Shown: positions 1 to 62,600, counted from the stretch's first letter. The stretch: 64,000 nt of DNA from Strix aluco (GCF_031877795.1 NC_133933.1:26068029-26132028), one strand, 5' to 3'. A program made the numbers and translations. The notes: generated from the sequence alone by a model not told the origin.

Positions 1-3000
1 ATTTTTTGGCAATGCTCTTCAGTATTTGCATACTTTTTTTTCTAAGACTATTTCAGCCTGTGAAATTATTTGTTGAAATATTCATGAAAAGTGAACATAG
101 CTGGGAATAAGTACTATTGCAGTGAATTAATGACAAAACATGAATATGATCAGAAAAACTTGCATGTTTTTTGCTTGGCCTTTATATCTCTAGAAGAATA
201 ATGCAAGATATTGAGCCCAATAGCTGATGTGCTTTTTCATGGAACACTACGATCCGGATTCTGAGATCGGGGAACTTGGGCAATACAAAAGAATGAGATT
301 TGGCCATGCTTAGTTAGCAGAATGTCCTTATTGGAAGAAAAATTCTTTACGGGCTACATATTAATGCAGTAGTGACATTTATAGGCTTACAAAAAAATTA
401 CGGTGAGTCCCTAGTCACTGCGTAGTCACCCAAGGCCACTGTACACTTTGTCATGCAAGCCAGGGTGGCTCAAGGAGTCAACAGAGGTAACAATTGCCCA
501 GGATGGAAAACTGAACTATTAAATTCCCTCACCTTTCTTTCCATATTCTTTATCTCCTATTAGAGGTGGCTGTGAGGCTGTATTGAAATCAGGACCCAGG
601 AGAGGAGGAGGTGGAAGGTTCTGTGGCAGCACTTTTTTTTTGCTTGTTTATATTATGATAGTGTCCTGAAGGTCCCCTAGAATTGGAGCTTTGCTGTGCT
701 AGGCGATGTACAACTATAGAGACAGCGCTTGCCCTGAAGAGCACCTAATTCTTTATTTATTTCTTCCACTTGGGCCACATACATCATTCCCTCTTTGCTT
801 TTGGAACTCCCCTTTCTGCATGGACACCTTTTGTTCTCTAGTGCAAATCACAGCTGCTTTTTTTTCCTTGCTCCTGCCTGCTCTTCAGCTGTATCTTGCC
901 TTCACCAAAACTAATTTAGTTAATTCTCCATTGTAAAACCAGGCTGTGGTGCCTGGTCCACGGTTGCTTAGCAACAGCTACCCTCCATGCAGAGATAACA
1001 GGCAGGCAGGGATGCCAGTCTGAGCCTGGCCCTGGAAGGTGAGAAAAAAAGGAGCAAGACAGATTGTCTCCCTCTAGGCTTGACGCTGCACATTGTACTG
1101 CTACATGCTGGCAGATATGTCGGAGGGGCAGGGTTTGCTCTCATTTCCAGAACTGGTTTTTCAAATAAAAAATACTGGCTCAGCGCAGGACAGGAATCAA
1201 GCACGCACGACAGAGTATGTTTTGGATGCATATATACGGATCTAAAATATTCTATTATTAAGCATTAGGCATGGATTACAGTTAATCAAATCCCAACACT
1301 TACAACTTCACATAAGCTTCAAGTATACCGAAGAGGAATGTGGGTAACTTTATTACACAGAAATTAGGAGACTAAGTGTTGGAATCTGTCAGCAGGAGGC
1401 TTGGCTTTTCCAAGATGGATATGTAGGATTTATGGTACAGATCCCTTCTGTCCCAAAGCTGCCTTCCGAAAATGCAGAGAAAACTGTGGGAAGAAAACTT
1501 TGGGGATTTTCACCATCCTCTGTAGGTATTTGTATGTGGGAATATACCTTGGATCTCTGATAAAACTGTTTAAACCACATCTTTAGGTGAAAATCAAGAA
1601 ATGCAAAAGACAACACTCTGAGTGGGCAGCATCAATCACAAACATTCACTGATTAAAAAGATCCAGATTATCTTAAAAATATTATTACTTCAAAAATAAA
1701 AATCTGGAATATGAATTTAGGATTCAAATTATCTAGAGTTTGGGTGAAAATATCGCTTTAACTGAAGGCCAGGATAGTAAACACATCTCTCCAGAAAGAT
1801 TTGTGAATAAAATCTCAAGAGTGGTCGAGACACTTGTCTTCATGCCTTCCACATTACCTCAAGTTGCAAAAGATGAATTTGGACCAAGGCACAGCCAGAA
1901 TTTTGTTAAGACTGTTGTAGATAAATTTCAGCTGGAGCTGCATGTGGTGGCCCACCTGAGTATGTAAAGAGGAAAACAGGTTGCTTAAATCCAGACATAA
2001 CCCAACACAGAATGATCAGAAGAGATGTACTGTCTGGGCCTCCCTATCTTCACTCCTATCCTGCCTTTGCTGTGAGTCAGAACATCTAATCTAGGGACAA
2101 AATGGAAGGAATTTCTTCAGTATGTTGTTTTCTCTCCACGAACTCAGGTTTAGAATATATTGTTCTACATGCAAGAAATGTAATATATAGGAAAAGAGTG
2201 CATCTTTCCATCTTGTTTTTCAAATACAACCTTTACTAAATTTCATAAACTGTCTGTAACAGCAGTAATGAATCTTCATGCTTCTAGTCCTGCCCCAGTT
2301 CTGCCTCGTGCCCGTGCGGGAGCTTGGAACAAAGAATTCAGTGCCTTGTCCACTGGATAGACAGAAAGGTCTGTTACAGATATCCCAAGACAGATCATTT
2401 TGTGACATACAGCTTTTTAATATCTTTATATTTTTATGTTTTATATATAATTATATAAATCTGAATTTAGGAATTTATATACAGATATAAATATGCAAAT
2501 TAATGTTCTGAGGTGACAAACCACCGTAAGTTATACTGAAGCTTTGGGAACCACGGGCATTTGGTGTATGTGAGACAGACATCACTGACTCAGGCATAGT
2601 CAGTTCTATGCTTAGTTGTGATTAGGTGACAGTGAAAGGCTTGGTAGAAGCACAGATGTTTGGCTGAGATTCTACAAATTCTCTGTTTTCTGCATTTTAT
2701 TGAACGCTGATTAATTCTTGCTCCATCCCACTTGGAAGCCACTTATGCACATATTTGATAAGGTGATTGTTTGTATCAAGCTGACATTATGGTATAGATG
2801 TGTCTGCCATAACTATCACTAGATTGCTGGTTTCATTTTCAGTTATTACCAAATGCAGGACTCTACAGATGATAACATAATCACATTTATTTTTGCTAAC
2901 TAGCATGAAGGAATGACAGGTGGAGATCATCACTAATGATGAAGAAAGCCGAGTTTTACTCGCAGTATTCCACAGATCTGTGGATTGACCCTGAGCAAAT

Positions 3001-4930
3001 CACTTAATCTTCATTACCTAAATTTCCTCAAGTGAAAATCCCTAACATCCATAATTATGCATTTTTGTAAACAGCATTAAGGTCTCCGAATGACAGGACC
3101 TATGTAAATGCAAAGTATTATTGTTACCGTAAATGTATTGTTAATTTTGGATACTAAGCATTTATCTGAATGGCTTCAAGAATTTTTCTTAATATTTATT
3201 TATGACAGAGGTTTTTCAAAGCATTTTTTTAATAGACTCCCATATAATTATAATGAATATTTAAAATTTAGTAACTACCGAAGAAGGTATAGCAAACACA
3301 CAAAAGGTAATTCTGTAGCCAAAGCGATAGCGTGAGTTCATCAGGGCTCAACCCTGTCTTGAAATATTAACCCATTTGCTGAATTATTCATTGCTTTATT
3401 TTATGCATTAATTGATATCTTGGCAGTTTTGTAACTTGACTTCTTTGTGTACAGCAAACCAGGCGGAGATAATACAGGGTCTTACAGTGTTCACTAGTCT
3501 CTAAATAAGGAATTTTTCATAATGTGATGAAAGCGTCACTAAGAATGACAAACTGGGTGGTTGATTTAATTTCTTGCATACTCTTTATTTATTCACTTGA
3601 CATTACTAATGACTGTGCATGTTACAGATCTAAAATGTCATTAAATATCTTTTTTCCCCACAGGTTTACATGCTTAATTAGAGCATCTTCAAAGTCATCA
3701 GCCATTCCTCCATACCAGTTGCTTTCAGCCTTCCCCACACTGTAACCTTATTTTCAAAGCAGCTCCTTCCCATTGGTATACAGCACGTAATTTTATGCCT
3801 GTTCAGAAAAACAGGATTCAACAACTCTGTATTGAGTAGGCACAGGATTATTCATCTGTTTAAATTCAAGTCTAACCTGTGTAATGCCTGAGGAGCCACA
3901 GATTTTAAATGTAAAAATAAAATGTCCCTGATGTTGCTACGGGTAAAGCAGCTACTGGGTCCCAATTACTGCAACAAAATAGAACAGCTGAAGACATTAA
4001 AAAGTTGTCAGGATAAGTTAAAGCCAGCTTCTCTGAAAACCTGACAGGAGACTTTCTAGAGCTTATAGCCTGTTACAGTCCATGCCTTCAGGGAAGTCTG
4101 CATGGAGTTGTTTGGAAAGAAACTTCTCTTAGTAAAAATTTGTTCAGTTTTACAAGGTCTTTAGAAACCACACAAAAAGCCTAGACCACCAACCAAACTT
4201 TCAGAATGACTCAGGCTACTTGCTCAGTAATTTATGCTTCTAGCTACTGAAGACACACACACATTGTTATCTACCAAATAAAAGACATCTGTGTGAAAAA
4301 AAGGAACTGTATCTTATATTAAAAAAAATAAAAGCCTGGTAAAGTAGGATCCATTAAAAAAAAATTGCAAAGTCCTGTGAACAGGGCAATTTCTATTTCT
4401 TCGAGGTCTAGAAAACATCCCCTGGTGTTCTCCTCACACATGCTTTTTTTCTCCTTGCCCTAGGGGGAGATTTTTGAGGCTTTGGATCGGCTGTCAACAC
4501 CATATTGATGTCACTCCACTGCAAATCTCACTCATCATAATCACTGCTGCCACTAAGTTGCCTCAGAGTCCAGAGAGAATAGAAATCGGTTGACATTAAA
4601 TGCAAAAAAAAAGCTTTCTATTGGCAAGAGCAATTAAGATTGAAAGAAACCCTGTCCTCACTACCCATTCAAGGTGTTTCCTATTTATCAGAGTAACACA
4701 GGTGTTTAGGGCCGTGTTGGTTCATCACTCGGCCTGGATGATGAAATTGTATCAGCATTTCCGAGCATCTTCCTTCAGACCCAGGCCGGCTGGGAAGCTG
4801 TCTTGGCTTCCCTGCCAAGTACGCACTCATTGTCATCAATGCAGCTCTCACATGCCAATTACTGCCACCGACTGCATAATGAGTTGGCCCTGAAGAGCCA
4901 ACACAGGACTTGGCAGCCGTTCCTCCTCCT
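1..4930. other. Intergenic DNA upstream of RAB3GAP2
   Basis: AT-rich sequence with frequent stops in all frames and no exon that I can connect to a protein. There is a very AT-rich patch around 2420-2495 and short A or CA runs near 4250-4360. Open frames here are short; the longest unexplained one (1740-1967, +) resembles nothing I know. In human the next gene on this side is far away, which agrees with a gene-free flank. Confidence 0.6.
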
Positions 4931-5332
4931 CCTCCTGGGTTTGCCAAGACCGGGCGTTCAGAGCCGCTCCCCGGTGCCGGTGCCCGGCAGACCTAGCCCC
5001 GAGGGCCGCAGACATAGGGCGGCTTGTACCGCAGCCGCGCCGCTCTGGGACACGGCCCCATCCAGCTGCGGGCCCAGCGGCCAGGGGAAAAACGGACACG
5101 GAGGCCGCGACTCCCCTCAGAAACGGCGACGAGGAGGCAACGCCCGCCACCGCCGATCCCGCCGCCTCTCCCCTGGGCCACTGGTTTTTGTCCGCAAGCA
5201 GCCGCGCCGCTGCCCGGCCTAGGAACCGGCGGCAACCGGCTCCGCCCCATCCCCGCAGCGCCCCCGGCCGGAGGCGGACGAAGCCCCGCGGGCGCCTCAG
5301 CGGCTGCACCGCGGCCGGCGCCGGCTGCGGAG

Positions 5333-5342
5333 GTCACGTGAC
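5333..5342. promoter_or_regulatory. Palindromic E-box GTCACGTGAC
   Basis: A perfect 10-bp palindrome with a CACGTG core, the form bound by USF and MiT/TFE (CLEAR-type) bHLH-zip factors. A TGACG half-site follows at about 5351. It sits 158 bp before the ATG inside the CpG island. Function is inferred from motif and position only. Confidence 0.55.
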
Positions 5343-5393
5343 GGGCCGCGTGACGGCACCCGCGGCACGCGGAAGGGGCGGGCCTGGCTCTCC

Positions 5394-5403
5394 GCGCATG
5401 CGC
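5394..5403. promoter_or_regulatory. NRF1-like palindrome GCGCATGCGC
   Basis: An exact match to the NRF1 core palindrome, common in CpG-island promoters. It contains an ATG (5398-5400) that is in frame with the RAB3GAP2 start codon. Confidence 0.6.
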
Positions 5404-5449
5404 CCTGCGCCGGGCCGCGCAGCCCCGGCCGGGAGGGAAGTGGTGACCG

Positions 5450-5465
5450 CTTCCGGATTGGGCGG
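5450..5465. promoter_or_regulatory. ETS / inverted CCAAT / GC-box cluster
   Basis: CTTCCGG at 5450-5456 (ETS type), ATTGG at 5457-5461 (reverse CCAAT) and GGGCGG at 5460-5465 lie end to end 35-50 bp before the ATG. Such a cluster so close to the start codon suggests a short 5' leader for at least some transcripts. Confidence 0.5.
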
Positions 5466-5499
5466 CAGCGGCAGTAGCGGCAGCGGTACCGCCAGCACC

Positions 5500-54339
<48,840 letters not shown>

Positions 54340-56123
54340 CGCTCTTGGTCAGCGCAGTTCTGCTATAGCGTGGTATAGTGCATGATTTTACATGAGGCTG
54401 AACTTTACAGAAAGAAACTTCTGTGTGGCTCTTGTTAAACAACGGAAAGAACAATGCTCCCCATCCCAGAATTTCAGAAGGTAATTTTAAATTGGCGTCT
54501 ATTTTAAATTCTGCACTAGTATGAAGATGTTTAGTTTCTAGTACACTTGTCAGTATCTGAAATGCTTTGTTATTTATTTCCAATGAGTGCTTTTTGCGGT
54601 AGTCTAAATTGGATCTAGTTGACAGCAGTTTTAGTCTATTTACAAAATCACATCTTGTGAAATTCTGTATCTCATGCTGGCAGGAACTGCTGCAGTTTCA
54701 GTGTTCCATGTATGATTTGTTTTTCAAAACAAGCTGTAGAATTACACTCGAGAAGAACGTCAGTCTCTGAAGTTACCGTGTAAAGCCAATACTGCTTTTT
54801 CAGAAGCTAGAGCTGGCGTTGGGCTCGTGCCTTGTCACTGCATTATACGTGACGGTGACGACTGCACTAGACATAGGATGAAACGTGCTGGGGCCTTATG
54901 CAAATGGAGAACAGCCCACGTTAGAAACAGCTTGGGAAGGAGAATCCGGTTCTCCAGACACAAATATTGATTCATTGTTTAGTCCAGATCTCCCAGTATT
55001 GTCTCTAGGGTGCTGGGCTTCAGCTAAAACTGGATTTACATCCCTTTTATTATTAAACTCAGCAGAGCTTAAGTAGGTCAAGGAATGTCTTACTGTAAGA
55101 TTGTTCCCCATCTTATCACTGTAGAAGATGTAGTATGCTATAAATCTCTGCACATGTTAACTTGTAATCAAAAACTGCTTAGTTGACCCAACTTCACTGA
55201 AGATCTATAGTACTGAGTACTTTAGCCTTAAAAAAACCACTTTTATTCATGGTACCTACAGGGAATCATAATAGTGAGTATCTTCACTATTGGAGTGGTA
55301 TTAAACATGATTATCTTGCATCAGTTAGTACTGTTTACTTTCTACCTAAAGGAAGCCAGGAGAGAAAAATGAAATTGGTGTAAACTGTTTTTGTCTTGAA
55401 GTCAGCTAAAATTACTAGCTCCATCTTGTAACTTGCTCCTCTTGCATTACATGTAGGAAACATTCATCGTATTCTGCCTTGCTGGAGACAGAATTTGGTC
55501 TTTCTGAAGTATGTGCTGCTGTCACCTAAGGGTTAGACTCCCCCTTAAAAAAAGGTTACAAAGGTTATGGAGGTGGCTCGTTCTACAGAGCCTCCTTTGC
55601 CTGTTCAGCATCCCCAGTTCCTAATGACTGCACTTTAATGTAGCTGATAAAGGCTTCTTGGCAAGTTTTGATACTAAATGTTTGACTTCCCAGTGATACA
55701 AGATCAGACACGAGTGAAGAATAGTAAGAATAAGCGGCCAGCCCTGGCCTGTGTTTTATGGAAGTCAGTACCTAACTGAGGTGAAAACAGCTGTAGGGGA
55801 AAAATGAAAGGCAGCAAGATTGTAGAGGTGACTTTACCGCCTTGCCTGACAGCACTTCAAACTTCTGCAGAAATGAGTATGCTAGAGATTTGGTCATCAT
55901 GGAACCTGAGGAAAACCAAAAATGTTTCTTAGTTGCATTACATTCCTGTATCCTGGTACAGCTGTGTAAAGGATTTTACTGTAACTGAGTCATGTCAGAG
56001 CTGACACTACACCAATCAAATCTGTAATGTATTGTAAGTAATACTCTGTACATAGTGCTTTTTTGTGTCTAATTTGCTGTGGATTTGTGTAAATTGATTA
56101 AATAAAATTTGAGGTTTCATTGT
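54340..56123 (+). other. RAB3GAP2: RAB3GAP2 3' UTR
   Basis: From the TGA to about 17 nt after AATAAA. The sequence is not interrupted by recognised repeats. The end is estimated from the signal, not observed. Confidence 0.75.
56101..56106 (+). terminator. RAB3GAP2: RAB3GAP2 polyadenylation signal AATAAA
   Basis: AATAAA preceded by an overlapping ATTAAA (56097-56102), with a T/GT-rich element (TGTGTCTTTTCC) about 20 nt downstream. This is the expected layout of a cleavage site near 56120. Confidence 0.8.
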
Positions 56124-56163
56124 GTCTTTTCCTTCTGTTTAGGGAAGAGCGGTCACCACTTTT

Positions 56164-56169
56164 TTTATT
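56164..56169 (-). terminator. IARS2: Candidate distal polyadenylation signal of IARS2
   Basis: AATAAA on the minus strand (TTTATT on plus). If used, the IARS2 transcript would end within about 20 bp of the RAB3GAP2 cleavage site. Confidence 0.3.
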
Positions 56170-56344
56170 CTGTTGTGTTTTACAAGAGGAATAGACACCT
56201 CAGGGTAGAGAGGACTGGTTCTCTGGGGTTCTGCAGCACTACCTCCTGACAGTATGCAAGCTAAACAACACCTTTCACTGTGGAGTTTCACTTAAATGGA
56301 AGTAAACTTCAAAAGAAGACAGGCTGCTAAAACCAAGTAAATTG

Positions 56345-56542
56345 GTTATTTTGAACCACCCTTTTTATTAAGTTGAAAAGTGATATACACAAGGTATATA
56401 CATAAGGTTCCTCCCAAACACGTGATAATTCAGCTCAGGCTGGGGCTTCAGCATCTGATTCTACAGGTGTCCTGGTTAGCCACTGCTTCTGTCTACTTCA
56501 CTGCTCAGGACTCTGGAGCAGGTTGTGCACAGGCATTTCGTC
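56345..56542 (-). other. IARS2: IARS2 3' UTR (estimated)
   Basis: Lies between the stop codon at 56543-56545 and the estimated cleavage site following AATAAA at 56364-56369. Confidence 0.6.
56364..56369 (-). terminator. IARS2: IARS2 polyadenylation signal AATAAA
   Basis: AATAAA on the minus strand about 175 nt after the stop codon, giving a short 3' UTR ending near 56345. Preferred over 56164 because it is met first. Confidence 0.65.
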
Positions 56543-56694
56543 TCACACGCTCCCTTTTCCAGCCATGACTTTCAGGCACCGTGGGCAGGGGGTGCTTGTG
56601 GAATCGGAAGTGTATCTCCTGCAGCGGGGGCATTTTGCTTTGGCAATGGGTAGGGCTATAACTTTATATGAAGACTCTTCACGGATATCACCAC
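56543..56694 (-). CDS. IARS2: IARS2 last coding exon (zinc motif)
   Basis: Begins [16 protein letters not shown] and contains [20 protein letters not shown] followed by RC, so both CxxC pairs are intact. Acceptor TTCTTCCCCAG. Stop TGA at 56545-56543. Confidence 0.96.
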
Positions 56695-59600
56695 CTGGGG
56701 AAGAAAGCATTTCGACTGAGATCGTGTAGGTGTAGTTCGCACACACAACTCTACGTACGGAGCGAACAACGAAGTTTGTTGTAGTGCAGGAGAGAACCAG
56801 CTGCTTGGCACAGCAGCCTGTCTGGAATAGTTCTCATACCTTCCAAGTTAATCAGAAAGGTCCCTTTGATGATGTTTGCATCTGTAGGTGTTTCCTTCGG
56901 TAGCTCGCTCAGCAGGGTTGTCTGGGAAGCCATCATTATTTCATTCAGCTGCGAAACGCTGGAAGTTTCTTCAGCCTGCAGTGCCTAAGGGAAGAGAGTT
57001 AGTTTTCAGACCCGCAGCCTGGTTTTGTTCCTCAGCATCCTCCTCCTAGAAAATGTTAAAGCAAAAGTAGAATTACAGTGTACAGCAACAGCTGTCGCAG
57101 CCTCATCACGAAGAGAGCACAAGTCTGAATACACACATGTGTGCCTGGATGTGTCTAAATATATGCATAGATATGTTTAAATCCAGCATCAAAACTGATG
57201 TCTACCCCTCTAAGATGCTCCATTCTTCAAAAACAAATGAATTAGAGTGGATGATCTGAACCAAGAGTCTACTTACTCCTGTCAGGAATAAGAGTAGAGA
57301 CTGGAACTGCCATGTCCAAGGATCCCTCTGCAGCCCCTCACATCAGGAAAGCAGACTGCTTTGGGAGAGCAGTGCCAGTGGCACTAGGACAGGCGCTTCC
57401 AAGGAGTCCCAGGCTAGAGGCCAGTCAGCAGTGGTGTAGCTCAGGGGTCAGTAGGGACCCAGGACTGCTTAACATATTAATTAATCACCTGGATGATGGG
57501 GCAGAGCATATCCTCAGCAAGTCTGCTGATGATACGGCGCTCGGAGGAGTGGCTGGTACAGCAGATGGCTGCACTGTCCTTCAGAGGGACTTCAACAGGC
57601 CAGAGAAACAGGCCAGCAGCCATGTCATGGAGTTCAACAAAGGGAAATGCCCAGCCCTGCCCCTGGGGAGGAAGAACCCCCGGCACCAGTACCCCCAGAG
57701 CACCAACTGGCAGGGAAGCAGCTCAGCAGAGGTGGGGTCCTGGTGGACGAGCACCTGACCCACCCCAAGGCAGCGATACGCTCTCAGGGCAGAGGCGGCC
57801 TGCAGCATCCTGCAGGAGGGTGCTGCCTAGGATGAGCGCTGCCAGCAGGAGGAAGGAGCTGATCCTTCCTCAGCCCTGGTAAGACCACGCTGCGGCACTA
57901 GGTCCAGTTCTGAGCTCCCCAGCAAGAGAGAGATGTCAGCTTACAGTGCGAGTCCAGCAATGGGCTGTAAAGATGAGGGACTGGCTGTAAAGATAATGGA
58001 GCATCTCATGTATGAAGAGAAGCTGGCAGCTGGGACTGCTCAGCCCAGAGAAGAGAAGGCTTGGAGGATCTTATCAATGTACAGAAATACCTGATGGGAG
58101 GGTGTAAAGAAGACAGAGCAAGTGGTGCCCAGTGACAGGACAAGAGGCAACAGATAGAAATGGAAAGAGGAAGTTCCAAAAAACCACAAAACCTTTTTTT
58201 ACTGTGAGAGTGGTCAAACACTGGCACAGGTAGCCCAGAGAGGTTGTGGAGTCTCCATCCTCAGAAGTATTCAAAAGCCAACAGGACACAGCCCTGGGCA
58301 ACCTGCTCTAGCTGACCCTGCCTGAGCAAGGGGCTTGGGCTATACAGTCTCCAGCAGTCCCTTCCAACCTCAACTATTCTGTGATTTTCTGGCAAGTACA
58401 AAGCAGAAGAAATTTTACAGAAATTAGTATTTTTTGCACTATGCTTAGTTGCATCTTTTACCTCCATTAATTCAAACAGTAATCCAGGCTCAATTACAAT
58501 GATGACTTCATATTCCAAAGCGTTCTTGCCAGAGATGGACCCAAGAAAGGAGTCTCTCATTGCACATGCACCTTCTATTGCTTCCTCAATGCCAGGCTTC
58601 TTCCATGCTGAGCTTGCATTAATCCAGCCAGTACGAAACACACCCTCTGAGTCTTGAAAGCAAAGCAAACAAAGGATTTTTTAATGTAGTGGCTTTCTAT
58701 TCAAGTATTTATTAAATGAATAAAAGAGAATGGCATATCTCTGTATTTGCATTTCTTTTAACTGTGCAATTAAACAGTGCACTAAAAGAATTCCTTAGAA
58801 ATTATACATGCTTTACCTTTCTTATAAGGGAGGTGCTGAAAAACCTCCTCTGCCAAGTGAGGAAGAATTGGTGCAAAGGACCGGACTACTACGTCTAAAG
58901 CCTCTGCTAGCACAGTCTGACAGGAACGACGCTTAGGATCTTTTTCTTCTTCACAATAGAGTCTGCAAGACAGATGAAAGCTGGGAAGTATTCACCTGTT
59001 CATGTTACTGCTTTTGCTCAAGAGCCATACTTTCAGGACTGCCACTGAAAGTGCAGAAGTCTGATCTAGCTTGCCTTTTTAAGGAAACCTTTTCTTAACT
59101 GCCCTTCCTAGGCAAGCAGAGTGGTACGGGTACAGGGCCATCTGCAGATGCAGCCACATTTTGTCACAGGAAAGGAGATTTTGTGCATGGCATGTTAATT
59201 TGATTTGTGTGTATAGAAGAGAATCTTAGGGAGGTGAGCCTGCAGCTCTGTTAGCCCTCTGCTCTGGGTCATCTATAAAATTTAGCATTAGGGCTTTTTT
59301 CTTCTTTTGCCCATTTTCTTGCATTCTGGAAACTAAAGATCAGTATAAGCCCCTACCTCCTTCCCCCATGAAAAAGCCCCTTCAAAATTTACAAAGGTAT
59401 CAGTCAGTCACATCCTTAGGATTCTTTACTTGTTTTTTAGATCAGTGAAAGGGATTAGGTTGCCCAGACAAGTGCTAAAAGCCCTTCCCCCTACCTTCCC
59501 AAATTCAGATGTGCACACTTCTAGATAGACATACAAATCCAAGGATCTATCTTTAAAACTTTATTCAGTTTTAAATGCGAATGCTTGATTAGCTTTCAAA

Positions 59601-62600
59601 ATGACGCAGTACCCCTAGTGGACAGAATATAGAAGCACACCGATGACAAAAACACCCAGCTGAAAGCAGCTAAGCCTTCACCTGTGAGCTTCAGTGCCCT
59701 ACAGCACAACACATAACTGTGAAATGTTCTCCAAGATACCTGTATTCACTCAACATTCGCCTGGAATGTTACTACCTCCATCTCAAACTGATTAACTTGG
59801 TTTTTCCCTTTTAAAGGCAGCAGTAATGAACTTACCTGTCTTTGATTATGCTGAAATAAAAGTTAGACAAGTTTCTGGAACAGAATGCTTGCAATAATCG
59901 AACAACTTTGCTATAATCATATTCTTTATATGCTTCTGTAACCTGGGAGAGGGAGCAGAGAGAGATAAGAACAGTGGATCAGTTTTCATCACATGGCATA
60001 CACTGACAACCCCCTGATGAACCTGAACTTACAGAAACGGTAACGAGTGACACAAAGTCTGGGAGAAACTCTTCTTTAAAAGGTTGTTGGAGGAGGAGAA
60101 AAAAGTTGATTCAGTTAATAATTTCAGAAATAATTTCAATTCAAATTGAGGGGAGAGGACAGGGGGAACCCCAGAAATTATGCCCATACTTTCTCATTCA
60201 GCAGAATGGTTCTGAGTGACAAAAATGACTAAATTTTGGACAACAGCAGATTTCCAAAGCTCCAGCAGTTTATGGGTTTGTTTTTTTATATCCTATTGTA
60301 TTTCTAAAGACTTCTAATTTGAGGCCTTGGGCAGGGTGGGGAGTGGGAAAAACTGGTCAATGTCAAAACCAAGTTAAGAATCTCAGAACAGGCTTAAGGG
60401 AGTGCACGTTGCATCAGAGAAACCTTTGTGGTCCTAATTTGCCTACTTGACACATACTCTTTACTGATATACTTAAAGAATTTTCCCTAGAGGGTACAAG
60501 CAATGAAAAATGTTACACATATATTCATCTAAATACAATTTACCCCTACCTTGCTGCCATAATCTTGCAATAAATGCAGCATGTATTGATCTACTATGTA
60601 CATCTCTGAAGCAGGGATGGAATCGGTTTCTGGATTGAAGCCAGCCATGTTCCCCAGCATGAAGCGCAGTGTATTCCGAAGCTAGGAGCAAACCAGAAAA
60701 ATTAAACGTTAATGGTCTGCACTTCAAATGAAACACAAAATGATAATATTCTATAATGAACTAACCAAAGCTGGCTGTTCTTCAAAATGATTGTTTGAAT
60801 AGTTACAAAAGCATCACAAAGAACATATGCCAAAAGGACCTATAGAAAAGTAAAGAAAGGACTGGCTATTACCGAGGCACGCTGCAAAAACCCAGTCTTT
60901 TCCTTAGTGCATTTTACTATTTGATCCACAGATGTAAAAAAAAAGTACCTACCTAAGTAAGTTTGGAAAGCTTTCTTTAGTCTAAAGCCTGAAAAGCTTT
61001 TCAATGAATTCTACTCAGCCAGCACAAAACTAAATATAGAGGACCTGTCATTAGAATGAAGAGTGTTAGCATATTTGGCTCTTACCTTGTTGATATCGTC
61101 TCTTGCAGCATTAAGTACAACAGGCCCAACCAGCACCTCAGTAAAAACATTTGATTCTGCCACCCACCAGCGGAGAACATCGGCACCGTATGGAGGATCC
61201 CTGGTGTGATCCTAAGCAGAGACAGAAAGGCACACGAGTGAAACTGCTGGGGGTCCTGCAGCACGGTGAGCAGTGCAATTCCGAGTTGTCAGTGCTGTGA
61301 ACATACCTGTCAGCGTGCGCAGAAGGCCACTGTATTTGGAGGCCTTCACCTTCTTTTAACAAGATTTACTGTTAAGCCAGGGCTACAACACATACTCACA
61401 GCAGCCTGTGTACAGGCTATGCTAGAACTCTTTTCCCCTTCAGACTGTTTTCCACCCTGTTTTCATCTCTGAAAATAGTTTATCTCCTTTTTTGAAAGAA
61501 TAGAAACTACTGTGTGTTTTATTGAATCAGATAAGTAAGAATTGATTCTTTTTGAGTAGAGTTGCAAAATCTGCTTAGCAGCCTCAGAAAGACCAACAGC
61601 AGGACTGGGAAGGGAAAAAAATTCAGAGCATCACCTGCGGTGCAACATCCCTGACCACGGGATGAAGTAAGTTTCCAGTGTCAGTAAAGAGCCTAGGCTG
61701 AGAGCAGACAGATTGCTGGGGTCTGCTAGGCACAGCTTGTAGGTTTCAGTCAATTTGAAAGCAAAGGTTAAGTAACTTTTTTTTTTAAAAGTCTTCCCCC
61801 CAATCACTTCATCAACAGTGTTCCCAAGTAAGAAGGGACCATTCTACACCTTCTATATAATGCCTTTTCTTTTAGCACGTAACAAAGGTGTGGGGTTTTT
61901 TTTTGGCACTACAGCTGAAGTAAAACGACTCAAGGATTTTACTCCCGCCAAATGGAATTGCAGTGTAGCCAAAGTCTTTAGAAGAGCCTTACAGAGTTCT
62001 GCTACGAGACAGCTGTTTAGAGAAAAACACGCCACAAGACAGTTGAAGGATCTGGTAGTGAAAAACTGTAACTAGTAATTCAAAGAAACTCAAGTTTGAG
62101 ACTTACTTCGCCTCCATTGATAACTACATCAGGGTCAACCACGTTGCCAATAGATTTAGACATCTTCTCCCCTTTCTCACCAAGAGTAAATCCATGAACT
62201 ACCAGAGTCCTGAAGAAAAGATTTTAGTGAAAACAAAATCCCAGTGAAAAGCTGTGTTAGGAATAGATTTCTAATGAGGATATTTCTAAGTCAAAACACA
62301 CAGAAACCCTCTGTTTTGGTAAGCCTGAGGCTTCATCCATCGAGTCCAACCAACCATGAATACGCTGTACTACCATCCAAGTAGTGCACACAGCTTCATT
62401 GTCCTCATTTAATTTTGCCATGTGGGCAACACATCGTTTGCAAATATCCAGGGCACATGTACTTCAGATGAATTAAAGTATTTACTCTTTAGGCCAACAC
62501 ATTTCCCAAAATGTCACAGCCTCCTTGCAACTGACCCACATTACCCTCCCCTACGCTCTTCATCTTCCAGGGGACAAACAGTCTGTCACAGCTCCAGTAC

